Made by a program: the position numbers and the translations under genes
In this document: positions 52,277-60,964 of the stretch, in pieces
Layout: every line of letters begins with the position of its first letter
Numbering within the stretch: the stretch's first letter is position 1
The notes under the pieces: model-generated
The model's input: only the letters and a program-made list of their open reading frames with translations
The model's database searches: none
What the model was told of the DNA's origin: nothing
Source: Desulfoglaeba alkanexedens ALDC
GTDB taxonomy: Bacteria; Desulfobacterota; Syntrophobacteria; Syntrophobacterales; DSM-9756
Reading direction: 5' to 3'
Assembly (NCBI RefSeq): GCF_005377625.1
Contig: NZ_CP040098.1
Coordinates: 1,178,001-1,242,000, forward strand
DNA length: 64,000 nt

Positions 52277-53632
52277 CTATTCCTGCACGCCGAAGCGCTT
52301 GAGCTTCCGCCACAGGGAAACGCGGTCGATGCCGAGGATTTCGGCCGCGCGCGTCTTATTCCACTGGACTTTCTTCAACACCCAGAGGATGTATTCCTTC
52401 TCGGCTTCTTCGAGGGTCATGAATTCGCGGTGGCCGGGGCGCTGGATGCGTAGGGTGAGTTGCTGAAGGTCGGCGGGCAGATGCTGCAGTTGGATGATCG
52501 GTCCCTGGGCCAGAGCCACCGCCCGCTCGATGATGTTTTCCAGCTCGCGCACGTTCCCCGGGAACGCGTAGTTGACGAGGACCTCCAGGACATCGTCCGA
52601 GATTTCATCGACGGTTTTGCCCTGGTTCCCGGCGTGCTTTTCCAGGAAGTGGCGGCAAAGCAGGGGAATGTCGTCCTTTCGCTCAGAAAGGGGCGGCACA
52701 TGGAGGGTGACCACGTTGAGGCGGTAGAAGAGGTCCTGGCGGAAGCGGTTCGCACGGACTTCCTTTTGGAGGTCCTTGTTGGTGGCCGCGAGCACGCGAA
52801 GATCCACGGGGACTTCGTCCGTTCCGCCGACCCGTATGAAATGCTTCTCCTGGAGCACGCGGAGGAGCTTAACCTGCATGGACGGCGGCATGTCTCCGAT
52901 TTCGTCCAGGAAGACGGTCCCTCCCGAGGCCGCCTCCAACAGGCCGCGCTTCACTCCCCGCGCACCGGTGAAGGCTTCTTTTTCATGGCCGAAAAGTTCA
53001 TTGGCTAGAAGCTCTTCCGAAAAGGCACCGCAGTTGATGGCCATGAAGCGGTTTTCGGCCCGCGGGCTCAGCTGGTGGATCGCCTTGGCCACCAGTTCCT
53101 TGCCGGTACCCGTCTCACCGAGAATGAGCACGCTGCAGTCAGCCGGGGCGATCTGTTCGATCATCCGCTCCAGGGCCTGCATCTTCGGGCTCTTCCCAAT
53201 CAGCAGGGGAGGACGTTTCTGGTCGTCCACCTGCCGGCGAAGCTCGGTCACTTCCCGGCGAAGGTTTCGCCGTTCCAGCGCGTTACGCACCAGGTGACGC
53301 ACCTCGTCCAGTTTGAACGGCTTGGGAAGGTAGTGATACGCACCCAGCTTCATGGCCTCCACGGCCGTGGAAACGGTGGCGTAGCCGGTGATCATGATCA
53401 CTTCGGCATCGGGGTGAAGTTCCTTGCAGCGCTCAAGCACTTCCATCCCGTCCACCCGGTCCATCTTCAGGTCGGTGAGCACCAGGTCGAAGGGGTGTCT
53501 TTCCAATTCCCGAAGCGCCTGGATGCCGCTGTCCACCGCCACCACGCGGTGGCCTTCCTTCCTGATGACGTATTCCAGGTTTTCACGGGCGATCCGCTCG
53601 TCGTCCACAATCAGGACATCCGCAGTGGTCAT
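52277..53632 (-). CDS. Sigma54-dependent NtrC-family response regulator
   Basis: 451 residues. Receiver at 1-120 (VLIVDDERIARENLEYVIRK, phospho-Asp in LVLTDLKMDRVDG), AAA+ domain at about 143-380 (Walker A GETGTGKE, NELFGHEKEAFTGA, GTVFLDEIGDMP) and a Fis-type HTH at the C-terminus (NKTRAAEILGIDRVSLWRKL). The sigma54-contact loop reads EAFTGA rather than GAFTGA, a tolerated variation. Coupled by ATGA to its kinase. Its receiver is strikingly like the one inside the Lon fusion. Candidate activator of the promoter at 49620. Confidence 0.95.
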   Translation of the reverse strand: MTTADVLIVDDERIARENLEYVIRKEGHRVVAVDSGIQALRELERHPFDLVLTDLKMDRVDGMEVLERCKELHPDAEVIMITGYATVSTAVEAMKLGAYHYLPKPFKLDEVRHLVRNALERRNLRREVTELRRQVDDQKRPPLLIGKSPKMQALERMIEQIAPADCSVLILGETGTGKELVAKAIHQLSPRAENRFMAINCGAFSEELLANELFGHEKEAFTGARGVKRGLLEAASGGTVFLDEIGDMPPSMQVKLLRVLQEKHFIRVGGTDEVPVDLRVLAATNKDLQKEVRANRFRQDLFYRLNVVTLHVPPLSERKDDIPLLCRHFLEKHAGNQGKTVDEISDDVLEVLVNYAFPGNVRELENIIERAVALAQGPIIQLQHLPADLQQLTLRIQRPGHREFMTLEEAEKEYILWVLKKVQWNKTRAAEILGIDRVSLWRKLKRFGVQE

Positions 53633-55086
53633 GCGCTTCGCCTTGTGGAACTTTCAGGGGCTTTCAGGGGCAATCGGATAGTGAACCGGGTCCCTTCGCC
53701 GACACGGCTTTCCACGTCAATGGACCCCATGTGCTGCTGGACGATTCCGTACGCGATGGAAAGGCCCAGCCCCGTTCCGGCTCCCACTTCCTTAGTGGTG
53801 AAGAAAGGATCGAAAATCTTTCCCAGGTTTTCCTCCGGTATCCCACAACCCGTGTCTTCCACGACCACCGTCGCCTGGTTGCTCACCGGATCTTCCCAAG
53901 CCCGGATTCGTATTTCGCCAGGCGGTTCTTTGATGGCATGAATCGCGTTCATGAACAGATTCAGGAAGACCTGCTGCATGCGCTGGGTGTCCATGGGGAT
54001 AACCAGGTCTTCCGGCACCTGCCGCACCAGCTCGATGCCCGGCGGAACCTGGCTGGAAATGAGACGAACGGTGCGCTCCACCACCTCCGTGAGGGCCACC
54101 GGGGCGATGGAAAATTCCTTGGCCCGGGAGAACTCCAGCAGGCCCTTGACGATATCCCGGGCACGCGCCACCTCCTGTTCCACGTTGGTGAGCATCCTGC
54201 GCAGAAACTCAGGGTCCGCTTCCCCCAGTTCTTCCAGGAGGATCTGGCACGAAGTGGAAATGTTGTTGAGCGGGTTGTTCAACTGGTGGGCGATACCCGA
54301 AGTGAGGATGCCGAGAGACGAGAGCTTCTTGGCCTGAACCAACTGATCCTGGCGGCGCTCCAGTTCAACGACCATACGATTGAAGGCTTCCACCACCTGC
54401 TGCGTTTCATCTCGTGTATCCAGAACCTCCAGCGGCTGGAAATCCCCCCGAGCGATCCGAAGGGTGCTTTTTTCGATCACCCTCAGAGGGCGGATGATCT
54501 TCCGACTCACAAACGGAACCAGGATGATCCCCAAAACAACAAGGATTGCCATGGAAACCAGAAGCTGAGTTTTGAGGGAGCGAATGATCAGAAGGATGCG
54601 TTCCCGTTCAAAGGCCACCAAGCTGTGAGCCAGGTCCACCAGGGTCTTTCCCCGCTCCCGGATCGCTTCTTCCAGAGCTTCCAGTTCCTGGTTGTGGGCG
54701 GGGTTTTCGTAGGAGGCGATCCGTTCTATGAGGTCCCGGTAGGCCAGCATTTCGCTCCGGATTCTTTTAAGTTGCGGAGCTCCCCGGAACCGACCGGCCT
54801 CCGGCGATATCTCATCGATGAGTTCCAGCCCGCTCTGTGTGAATCGCCTGTTTTCTTCCAAGGCGTCCGGAAGTCCATACAGAAAGAAGTTCTTCTCGTA
54901 ACGGCGCATTTCCAGAATGATGTTGTTCAAGTCGTCGGCGAATTCGACGAAGTGGACCTTCCTTTCGATTTCGAGAAGGTGGGCGTAGGAAAGCCAGCCG
55001 ATGGCCGCCACGCCGATGGTCCCCAGGGTCAGCCCGACGATCACCTTCTGGCGGATATTGAGATGTCGCGGAATTTTGAAGGGCAT
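53629..55086 (-). CDS. Sensor histidine kinase of the NtrC pair
   Basis: 485 residues from ATG 55086. Two membrane segments (about 15-32 VIVGLTLGTIGVAAIGWLSY and 172-194) flank a helical extracytoplasmic domain of about 140 residues, followed by a HAMP-like linker, HisKA LGILTSGIAHQLNNPLNNIS and HATPase LNLFMNAIHAI, VVEDTGCGIPE, IFDPFFTTK, GTGLGLSIAYG. The helical sensor resembles four-helix-bundle ligand domains. Probably phosphorylates the NtrC regulator and, given receiver similarity, possibly the Lon fusion. Confidence 0.93.
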   Translation of the reverse strand: MPFKIPRHLNIRQKVIVGLTLGTIGVAAIGWLSYAHLLEIERKVHFVEFADDLNNIILEMRRYEKNFFLYGLPDALEENRRFTQSGLELIDEISPEAGRFRGAPQLKRIRSEMLAYRDLIERIASYENPAHNQELEALEEAIRERGKTLVDLAHSLVAFERERILLIIRSLKTQLLVSMAILVVLGIILVPFVSRKIIRPLRVIEKSTLRIARGDFQPLEVLDTRDETQQVVEAFNRMVVELERRQDQLVQAKKLSSLGILTSGIAHQLNNPLNNISTSCQILLEELGEADPEFLRRMLTNVEQEVARARDIVKGLLEFSRAKEFSIAPVALTEVVERTVRLISSQVPPGIELVRQVPEDLVIPMDTQRMQQVFLNLFMNAIHAIKEPPGEIRIRAWEDPVSNQATVVVEDTGCGIPEENLGKIFDPFFTTKEVGAGTGLGLSIAYGIVQQHMGSIDVESRVGEGTRFTIRLPLKAPESSTRRSA

Positions 55087-55319
55087 GGCGTTTTCCTCTG
55101 GATGCTGAAAATATCCCGGTTGGAACCGGGGGGCCCGTGGTCTACGGTTCCCGACGACGGTACGAAAAAGAAGCGGGTGGCGCAGGCTTTGCGCCTGCAA
55201 CAGACCGACGACGCCGTGTCATCGATGATAGCGCTCCGGTGCCTCGCCGTCCACCGGTTTTGCCGAAGGCGCCTCCGGCGGATGAGGTCTGCTGCGGTTC
55301 TTTGAAGTGGCAGGTTCTC

Positions 55320-56591
55320 TCAGCCGTCCGCCGGCCCGGGGCGGCCAACACCGTTTATCCCCCTGTCGGCGCGGCGATTCGCGTCGACTTGAGGGGAAAC
55401 CCCATCGAGGCGGCTCAGGGTCCGGAAGAAGACCAGGCCCCCGGCTGCGAGGTAGAGATGATAGGTGTAAAGGCGCCACAGGAAGAGGACGACACCTACG
55501 GAAGGCTTGGGGATAAGGTTAGAAAGGACATATAGGGTGAGCAGCTCGACACCTCCACCGCCCCCTGGAAACACGAGCAGCATGGAAAGACCGAAAGCGA
55601 ACCCTTGAAAGGCCATCAGGGCGAAGGGATCCTCTCCTGCGGTGAAGAAGGCGATCGTCAGGGGCAGCACCCCGTACCGGCAGCCCATCTGAACCATAGA
55701 CATAAAGACGACCCATCCGACAAGTCCCCGATGGTTCGAAAAAAGAAGGGATATGGCGGACCGTCCCAGACGGAGGTTCGAACGCAGTTCACGGCCGTCA
55801 GCTCTGAGTCGCCGTTGCAGACCGACCCAACGGCCGGGCAGCCTGCCCAAGCCGGCCGGGCATCCGTGGTGCCGTCGCGGCAGATACCGCCATACCAGCA
55901 AGAGGACCGTCGCTGCAGTGATTCCCCACAGAATCGGTTTCGGGAGTGCCTGCCATAAAGCGAAAACAAGAGAGCGCCAGCGGGTGCTGTCCCAAGCATC
56001 GGCGATGGCGAAAAGAAGGAGGACGCCGAACAGCAGCCAATCCACCATCATGTCCACCGCCAGCATGGAGCAGCCGATGGGGATGGCGAAGCCGAACTGC
56101 CGGAGAAGCCCGATGCGGATCGCCGCACCGCCCACACCACCCGGCGTGGCTGCGATCCCGAAATCCGCGGAAAGAACGATGGTCAAGGCATTCCGGAAAC
56201 GCAGCGCATATCCCATACCTTGGGCGATCAACCGCAAACGGGCGGCATTGGCGACCCAGGACATCGCGACCACCAAGAACAGGCACGGAAATCCCCACCA
56301 CGGGAACGCATGCAGTCGTTTCCACGTGCTCGGTTCCGACGTCGTCAAGACGATGATGCCGGCAGTGAGCGTGGCCAGGGTGGCGCCCTGCAAGGCGTAG
56401 CGCAATAGTCTTCGGGAACCGACCAGCGACCCGAGCGTTTGGGGGGAGGCTTTCCCTCCCTCGCGGCTTGCCGACCGATCCAGCGCAGAGGCCCTACCTG
56501 GCGGCCTCGGTGCGTCGCCTCGTGACTGAGCGGCTGACCGGCCCAAGCGCCGCCGTCCCGTTTCGGCCCTTGAGGAAATTTCAGGCCGCAA
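55320..56591 (-). CDS. Flippase-like membrane protein (LPG-synthase TM / UPF0104)
   Basis: 423 residues, about 8 membrane helices. The UPF0104/TIGR00374 pattern is visible: FGIAATPGGVGGAAIRIGLL near 140 and MLLVFPGGGGGVELLTLYVL near 360. Members move or accompany polyprenyl- or lipid-linked substrates. The first ~55 residues are Arg/Ser-rich and unlikely to be conserved, so the real start may be downstream. The gene overlaps the GT4 3' end by 11 bp. Third gene of the acyltransferase-GT4-flippase operon. Confidence 0.85.
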   Translation of the reverse strand: MRPEISSRAETGRRRLGRSAAQSRGDAPRPPGRASALDRSASREGGKASPQTLGSLVGSRRLLRYALQGATLATLTAGIIVLTTSEPSTWKRLHAFPWWGFPCLFLVVAMSWVANAARLRLIAQGMGYALRFRNALTIVLSADFGIAATPGGVGGAAIRIGLLRQFGFAIPIGCSMLAVDMMVDWLLFGVLLLFAIADAWDSTRWRSLVFALWQALPKPILWGITAATVLLLVWRYLPRRHHGCPAGLGRLPGRWVGLQRRLRADGRELRSNLRLGRSAISLLFSNHRGLVGWVVFMSMVQMGCRYGVLPLTIAFFTAGEDPFALMAFQGFAFGLSMLLVFPGGGGGVELLTLYVLSNLIPKPSVGVVLFLWRLYTYHLYLAAGGLVFFRTLSRLDGVSPQVDANRRADRGINGVGRPGPADG

Positions 56592-57759
56592 GCCGCTTCG
56601 TGCTCCGGCACAGTCTTCGGTAGAGTTCGGTCAGATCGGTGTAGGTCTTCCGCCAGGAAAAGTGGGCGACGATGCGGGCGCGCCGTCGCAGTCGATCTTC
56701 GGCGGTTTCGGGGATGGAAAGCAGTCGGGCTGCCGCTTCGGCGAGCGCCTCCCCGGTGGGGGCGTCGGCGAGTACGGCCGGGGTTTCACCCTCCACCGTG
56801 TCGTCGGCGCCGCCGCCTCGAATCACCAAGGTGCGGGCGCCGCAGGATTGAGCTTCTATGGATACCAGCCCGAAGGTCTCGCTGTCTCCCGGATAGACAC
56901 ACAAATCAGCCGCGGAATAGAACCTGGCCAGGTCTCTCGGCGATTCACGGTAGGGAAGCCAGGTGACGTCGTTTCGTCCTGCGGCCAACCGCTCGACCTT
57001 CCGCCGCTCTTCGCCGTCTCCCACAATGAGCAGGTGGCAGCCTGGGATCCGCCTTCGCAGTCGATCCATCATGGGAAACAGCTTCAGCACGTGCTTCTCC
57101 CGGGCGATCCTCCCGGCATAGACAATGAGTCGCCGAAACCGGGTGAGATTCAGATCCTCAAAGATTTCTTCTCGCGTCGCACACGGTCGGAACACTTCCG
57201 TATCGGTCCCCAAGGGGATGCGTACGATGCGCTGGATGCCGATGGCCTTTAACGTTTCCTTCACACGCTCGGTGGCCACCACGGTCACGTCCATGAGGTT
57301 GTGGAGCCGGGCCAGGTAGCCGTCGATGAACCATGATGTGGCATCGCGACCGATAGGACCGAGGAATTTTTCCGCCGTCCGGCCGAAGGCCCGGGGATAC
57401 TCCGAATGGTAATAGGCGATCACCGGACACCCCCTCTTTCTGGCGTACTCGACCCCCACCCAAGCTGACCGGTAGGGATCGCCGACTTCGATGAGGTCAG
57501 GGGCTTCTTCGTCCAGAATCCTCAGAATTTGCTTGCGGGAAAGGAGCATCCGGTAGCTCGTGGATCCGATCATGGGAAGAGATCGGATTTCGTGGATGCG
57601 GGATCGTCCTTCAACGCGCACCCGGTTTCGGGCTCCGGGAATGATCACCACATGTTCCATGTCTTCTCTTGTGGCCACAAAGCGAATCTTGTCGGAAACG
57701 TAACGCTTGATGCCGCCGCTCAACGGACTGTGGAATTGAACGATGTCGCAGATTTTCAT
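56581..57759 (-). CDS. Glycosyltransferase family 4
   Basis: 392 residues: MKICDIVQFHSPLSGGIKRY at the N-terminus (donor-loop GG), HSEYPRAFGRT, LIVYAGRIAREKHVLKLFPM, LLIVGDGEERRKVERL and donor site LCVYPGDSETFGLVSIEAQS with E-x7-E pattern. Cytoplasmic face of the inner membrane. Between an acyltransferase fusion and a flippase-like gene, a role in glycolipid synthesis is likely; the sugar is unknown. Confidence 0.9.
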   Translation of the reverse strand: MKICDIVQFHSPLSGGIKRYVSDKIRFVATREDMEHVVIIPGARNRVRVEGRSRIHEIRSLPMIGSTSYRMLLSRKQILRILDEEAPDLIEVGDPYRSAWVGVEYARKRGCPVIAYYHSEYPRAFGRTAEKFLGPIGRDATSWFIDGYLARLHNLMDVTVVATERVKETLKAIGIQRIVRIPLGTDTEVFRPCATREEIFEDLNLTRFRRLIVYAGRIAREKHVLKLFPMMDRLRRRIPGCHLLIVGDGEERRKVERLAAGRNDVTWLPYRESPRDLARFYSAADLCVYPGDSETFGLVSIEAQSCGARTLVIRGGGADDTVEGETPAVLADAPTGEALAEAAARLLSIPETAEDRLRRRARIVAHFSWRKTYTDLTELYRRLCRSTKRLAA

Positions 57760-57829
57760 GATGCCCTATCCAAAAAGATCCTGGGGTTTCTGAGGCAAGG
57801 CGGTCCGTCTTTACGAGGCGGGCCTCCGT

Positions 57830-59689
57830 TCATGCGCATCGTGCGAGGTCTTTCGCAGCGGGGAGCGTACCGTGATAGGCGTGAAAGCGGGCCAAGGCTT
57901 CCTTCCCCATATAGCGGGCCAGCCATTCGGGTTTCGCCTGAGTCAGATCCACAAGGATCAAGGCGTCCAAAACGTTGGAAAAGCGTGGATCCACGTTGAA
58001 CCCGAGAACACGTCCGCCCAATTTTAAGTATTGCTTCAACAGGATGGGTAGCCCCGTCTGGGTGGCTTCGATGTCGGAGATGAGGGCCGCCAGTTCTTCC
58101 AGGTCGGAAAGCACACAGCATACTCTGCGACTATCCCAGGGCAAAGGCGGAGCGATCCGCCTCAAGCTTTTGGCTCTGACAAAGCGGGAAAGCCGAGGAA
58201 GTGAACGGTGTGTTCTGAGGAAGGTCATCATCAGGTGCCTGGAGAGGGCGTGGTATTCGCTGTTGATGCTCACCGGGCCGAAAAGCAGATGATAGCGCGG
58301 GTGTTGGGCGACGAAGCGCCCGATGCCTTTCCACAGAAGCAGCATGGGGGAATAGCTTCTCTGGTATTCCGGACGCACAAAGGAGCGGCCCAGTTCCAGT
58401 GCGGGGTTGAGGAGGTCGAGTAGCGGCCTTTTGAAAGTGAAAAGGGTGCTGGTGTAGAGACCGTTCTTTCCGAATCGTTGCAAGATGTGGTCGGTAAGGC
58501 CCAAACGGTAAGCGCCCACCAGTTCCCGCCGCTCCCGGTTCCAAACGAAAAGATGGCGGTAATGAGGGTCGAATCCGTCGAGATCGATGGCCTTTCCGGT
58601 TCCTTCCCCCGCCTCGCGAAACGTGATTTCCCGAAGCCGACCGATTTCCTGTAACAGTCGGGGTATCCTTTGGGCTTCCGCATGAAAGACCTGATAAGGA
58701 CCGCTTTCGAGGAGAAGTCGGTCGCGACCCAACCGATCGACTTCCGAGACCAGTTCTCCCGCTTCCACCGGCCCACCGATCGGTTTCGGAACCCCGTTCC
58801 CCCGATGGGCTCTCCGCCGCGGACAGGAATCTTCAAGACGAGCATCGGCTCCGGCGGTCCGGACTCCCAAAGCGTACGTCTTGAGCCTCAGGTACTCCAT
58901 CATCCAGGCATCGCTTTTCATCGGAGCCAGTTTCTCGAAGGAAACGGTACGCCCGATGCGGACGGTGATGGGCTTGCCGCCTTTGTTGGTCACCTCGTGC
59001 GGAAGCATCACAGTGCGCAGCCGCGGATGCAGCAGCCCCATGACCTGGAAGAAGACGCTGTTGCACCCCTGAAAATACACCGGAAGGACCGCGCACTCGG
59101 CCTTACGTATCAATCGGGCCACCGTGGGGCTCCATGGGGGATCGGTGACGGTTCGTTTCCTGACGTGAAGATGAGACACCGCTCCCGCCGGAAAGACGGC
59201 TACCGTCTTGCCGTTTCTGAGCCAGCGCAGCGCTTCCCGAAGTCCGCGCACGTTCTTTTCCTTGGCGGAACCATGGCCGAACGGATCCACAGGGATGAAC
59301 AAGTCCCCTAGTTCCGGAATACAATCCACAAGGTAGTTGGCCATGATCTTGACATCAGACCTCACGCCTAACAGGAGTCGCGCCAAAATAAGGCCCTCAA
59401 TGGCACCGAAGGGGTGGTTCGCAACCACCATGAGGGGTCCGGTGGCCGGAATCCTCACCGCCTCTCGTTCGGCGATTTGAGTGGTTACGTCGAGAATGGC
59501 CAAGACTTCGTCTAAGAAGGAGAGGGGACCATCCACTCTGGAAACCCGGCGGTAGGCACGGTTCAGGCGGTTCAGGGAAAGCAGGTGTTCCAGTGAGCCG
59601 CGGAGCAAGCTGTAGAGGGCGCGCCGCCACGGGTTCGCTTCCGAGACCGTAGGGAGCGTGAAGATCTTGGGGCGATGGGAAGAACTCAT
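57830..59689 (-). CDS. PlsC-like acyltransferase fused to an OlsB/GNAT-type N-acyltransferase
   Basis: 619 residues from ATG 59689 (GGAG 10 bp upstream; a TTG precedes it). The N-terminal half (about 60-285) is a lysophospholipid acyltransferase: PLMVVANHPFGAIEGLILAR with the NHx4-5 motif, PVDPFG, AVFPAGAVSH and CAVLPVYFQG. The C-terminal half (about 320-615) is an OlsB-type GNAT acyltransferase: FREAGEGTGKAIDLDGFDPH, YRHLFVWNRERRELVGAYRL and GRSFVRPEYQRSYSPMLLLW. The pair corresponds to the two steps of ornithine- or amino-lipid synthesis. OlsF has the opposite domain order. First gene of the lipid operon. Confidence 0.88.
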   Translation of the reverse strand: MSSSHRPKIFTLPTVSEANPWRRALYSLLRGSLEHLLSLNRLNRAYRRVSRVDGPLSFLDEVLAILDVTTQIAEREAVRIPATGPLMVVANHPFGAIEGLILARLLLGVRSDVKIMANYLVDCIPELGDLFIPVDPFGHGSAKEKNVRGLREALRWLRNGKTVAVFPAGAVSHLHVRKRTVTDPPWSPTVARLIRKAECAVLPVYFQGCNSVFFQVMGLLHPRLRTVMLPHEVTNKGGKPITVRIGRTVSFEKLAPMKSDAWMMEYLRLKTYALGVRTAGADARLEDSCPRRRAHRGNGVPKPIGGPVEAGELVSEVDRLGRDRLLLESGPYQVFHAEAQRIPRLLQEIGRLREITFREAGEGTGKAIDLDGFDPHYRHLFVWNRERRELVGAYRLGLTDHILQRFGKNGLYTSTLFTFKRPLLDLLNPALELGRSFVRPEYQRSYSPMLLLWKGIGRFVAQHPRYHLLFGPVSINSEYHALSRHLMMTFLRTHRSLPRLSRFVRAKSLRRIAPPLPWDSRRVCCVLSDLEELAALISDIEATQTGLPILLKQYLKLGGRVLGFNVDPRFSNVLDALILVDLTQAKPEWLARYMGKEALARFHAYHGTLPAAKDLARCA

Positions 59690-59810
59690 CAATGGTCGAC
59701 TCCTTCATTGCGGTCCCGGGGATCGCCACGGGTTTCACACTCAAGGGACTGTCAAGGGACTGTTGCCGGCGCCTCCTCGTCACGTTCCAGAGGTTTACTC
59801 TCACCCAAAT

Positions 59811-59828
59811 GTGAAACGCGTGTGACAC
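59811..59828 (-). promoter_or_regulatory. Candidate Pho box upstream of the acyltransferase operon
   Basis: Minus-strand GTGTCAC-ACGC-GTTTCAC has the 7-4-7 layout, 122 bp before the start codon at 59689. A TAAACC about 13 bp downstream is only a poor -10, so the call is tentative. Confidence 0.45.
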
Positions 59829-59936
59829 AGGCCTTTCTTTTGGGTGAAGTGCGTAGTAGCGTTCGCATTGCGACTCTTTAATCGCCGCTGCTTCCGCACG
59901 TCTCAGCGCCAACAGGCGACCCCGGGCTACGCGCCA

Positions 59937-60098
59937 TATGCATCAAGCTAAGCGCATGACCCCACAATCAGGTGGCAACAACCTGGGAGCGCTGGCGTCC
60001 CGCCCGCAATTCTTGGGCTCCATGGCGTCCACTGCGTGCGGGACGCCCGCGCTCCCAGGGCCGAGCTCCCCGTGGCCGCTACCTTAGCTTGATGCATA
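59937..60098. mobile_element. 162-bp palindromic element with 16-bp terminal inverted repeats
   Basis: TATGCATCAAGCTAAG at 59937-59952 is the perfect reverse complement of 60083-60098. Inside is a second inverted repeat (CTGGGAGCGCTGGCGTCCCG from 59983; matching CGGGACGCCCGCGCTCCCAG ending 60058). No coding capacity. Ends 6 bp before a second, unrelated MITE. Confidence 0.8.
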
Positions 60099-60104
60099 CC
60101 GAAT

Positions 60105-60302
60105 GGGTGCAGATCTTTTGCTTCTTGTTCCCAAGCTCCAGATTGGGAACACAACTGTGCAGAAGCTCCAGCTTCGGTGAGGCCGTTCCCAAGCCAGCGC
60201 TTCGGAACGAGGGGAAACGGAGCTGATGCGCTTGCTGCTTCAAGGCCATCTGGATCTATCTCAGATGGTCACCCTGGATGTCGTTCTAAAAGATCCGCAC
60301 CC
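60105..60302 (+). mobile_element. 198-bp MITE, second full copy of the GGGTGCAGATCTTTT family
   Basis: Same terminal repeats as the copy at 33225 (GGGTGCAGATCTTTT at 60105-60119, AAAAGATCCGCACCC at 60288-60302) and near-identical flanking interior, lacking the extra internal segment. Flanks ATACCGAAT and ATATCGAAC match at 7 of 9 positions (both differences transitions), consistent with an older 9-bp target duplication. Lies just upstream of the Pho-box array of the ArsC-like gene. Confidence 0.85.
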
Positions 60303-60330
60303 ATATCGAACCACGCGCCGCAGATCGCCA

Positions 60331-60387
60331 CTGTCACACAACGGTCACTTGCCGGTGACGCGACCGTCACGACGCTTCCGCTAAAAT
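60331..60387 (+). promoter_or_regulatory. Four-repeat Pho-box array with -10 upstream of the ArsC-like gene
   Basis: CTGTCAC (60331), CGGTCAC (60342), CGGTGAC (60353) and CCGTCAC (60364) recur every 11 bp with 4-bp spacers, and TAAAAT follows at 60382-60387, 11 bp after the last repeat. This is the geometry of PhoB-activated promoters, in which Pho boxes replace the -35. Transcription would start near 60395, about 60 bp before ATG 60456. Confidence 0.7.
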
Positions 60388-60455
60388 TTTTGGGTCCTTG
60401 TTGTGAGATTCGCGGCTACGCTACCCGAAATCAGAGGGAAAATAAGGCAGGAGTC

Positions 60456-60941
60456 ATGGCAGACGACAAGGCTCGAGTCCTTTTCATATGTGTGCACAAC
60501 AGCGGCCGAAGTCAAATGGCCGAGGCGTTTTTGAACGATTTGGGAAGCGGTCGCTTTGTGGCGGAGAGCGCCGGCTTGGAACCTCGACCGATCCATCCCC
60601 AGGTGATCACCGTCATGAAGGAACTCGGCTACGACCTCTCGCGAAATTCTTCGGACAGTGTCTTCGAATTTTTCCGCCAAGGAAGGCTATATGATTATGT
60701 CATCACCGTCTGTGAAGAAGCCGTGGAAGAGCGTTGCCCCGTCTTCCCGGGGATCGCCTGCCGACTTCGGTGGCCTTTTCCCAATCCGGAGGAGCTCGCC
60801 GGTTCCGAAGAGGAAATGGCGGCGGCTCTCCGAAAGATCCGAAACGACATTCGCCGGAAGATCATCGATTTCATCCAGGAGGTCTCTTCCGCCGACTCGG
60901 CCGTTTCACACACTTGTAACAGGCTCTCCATGACGCCTTAA
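60456..60941 (+). CDS. Low-molecular-weight phosphatase / thioredoxin-type arsenate reductase
   Basis: 161 residues from ATG 60456 (AGGAG close upstream); the frame is open further back only through the MITE and promoter. P-loop FICVHNSGRSQMAEAFLNDL contains the C-x5-R catalytic motif (C about residue 13, R about 19), followed by ESAGLEPRPIHPQVITVMKE and YVITVCEEAVEERCPVFPG with further cysteines as in ArsC. A second redox Cys is present (VCEEA), favouring arsenate reductase over plain protein tyrosine phosphatase. Arsenate enters through phosphate transport, so the Pho-box promoter makes sense. Confidence 0.88.
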   Translation: MADDKARVLFICVHNSGRSQMAEAFLNDLGSGRFVAESAGLEPRPIHPQVITVMKELGYDLSRNSSDSVFEFFRQGRLYDYVITVCEEAVEERCPVFPGIACRLRWPFPNPEELAGSEEEMAAALRKIRNDIRRKIIDFIQEVSSADSAVSHTCNRLSMTP

Positions 60942-60964
60942 CACGAAGCCCTTATCAAACGCGC

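Noticed and set aside
59738-59766. Three plus-strand 11-bp repeats (ACTCAAGGGA, CTGTCAAGGGA, CTGTTGC)
   Set aside because: Looks like a Pho array but points away from the acyltransferase gene with only mobile elements downstream; not supported.
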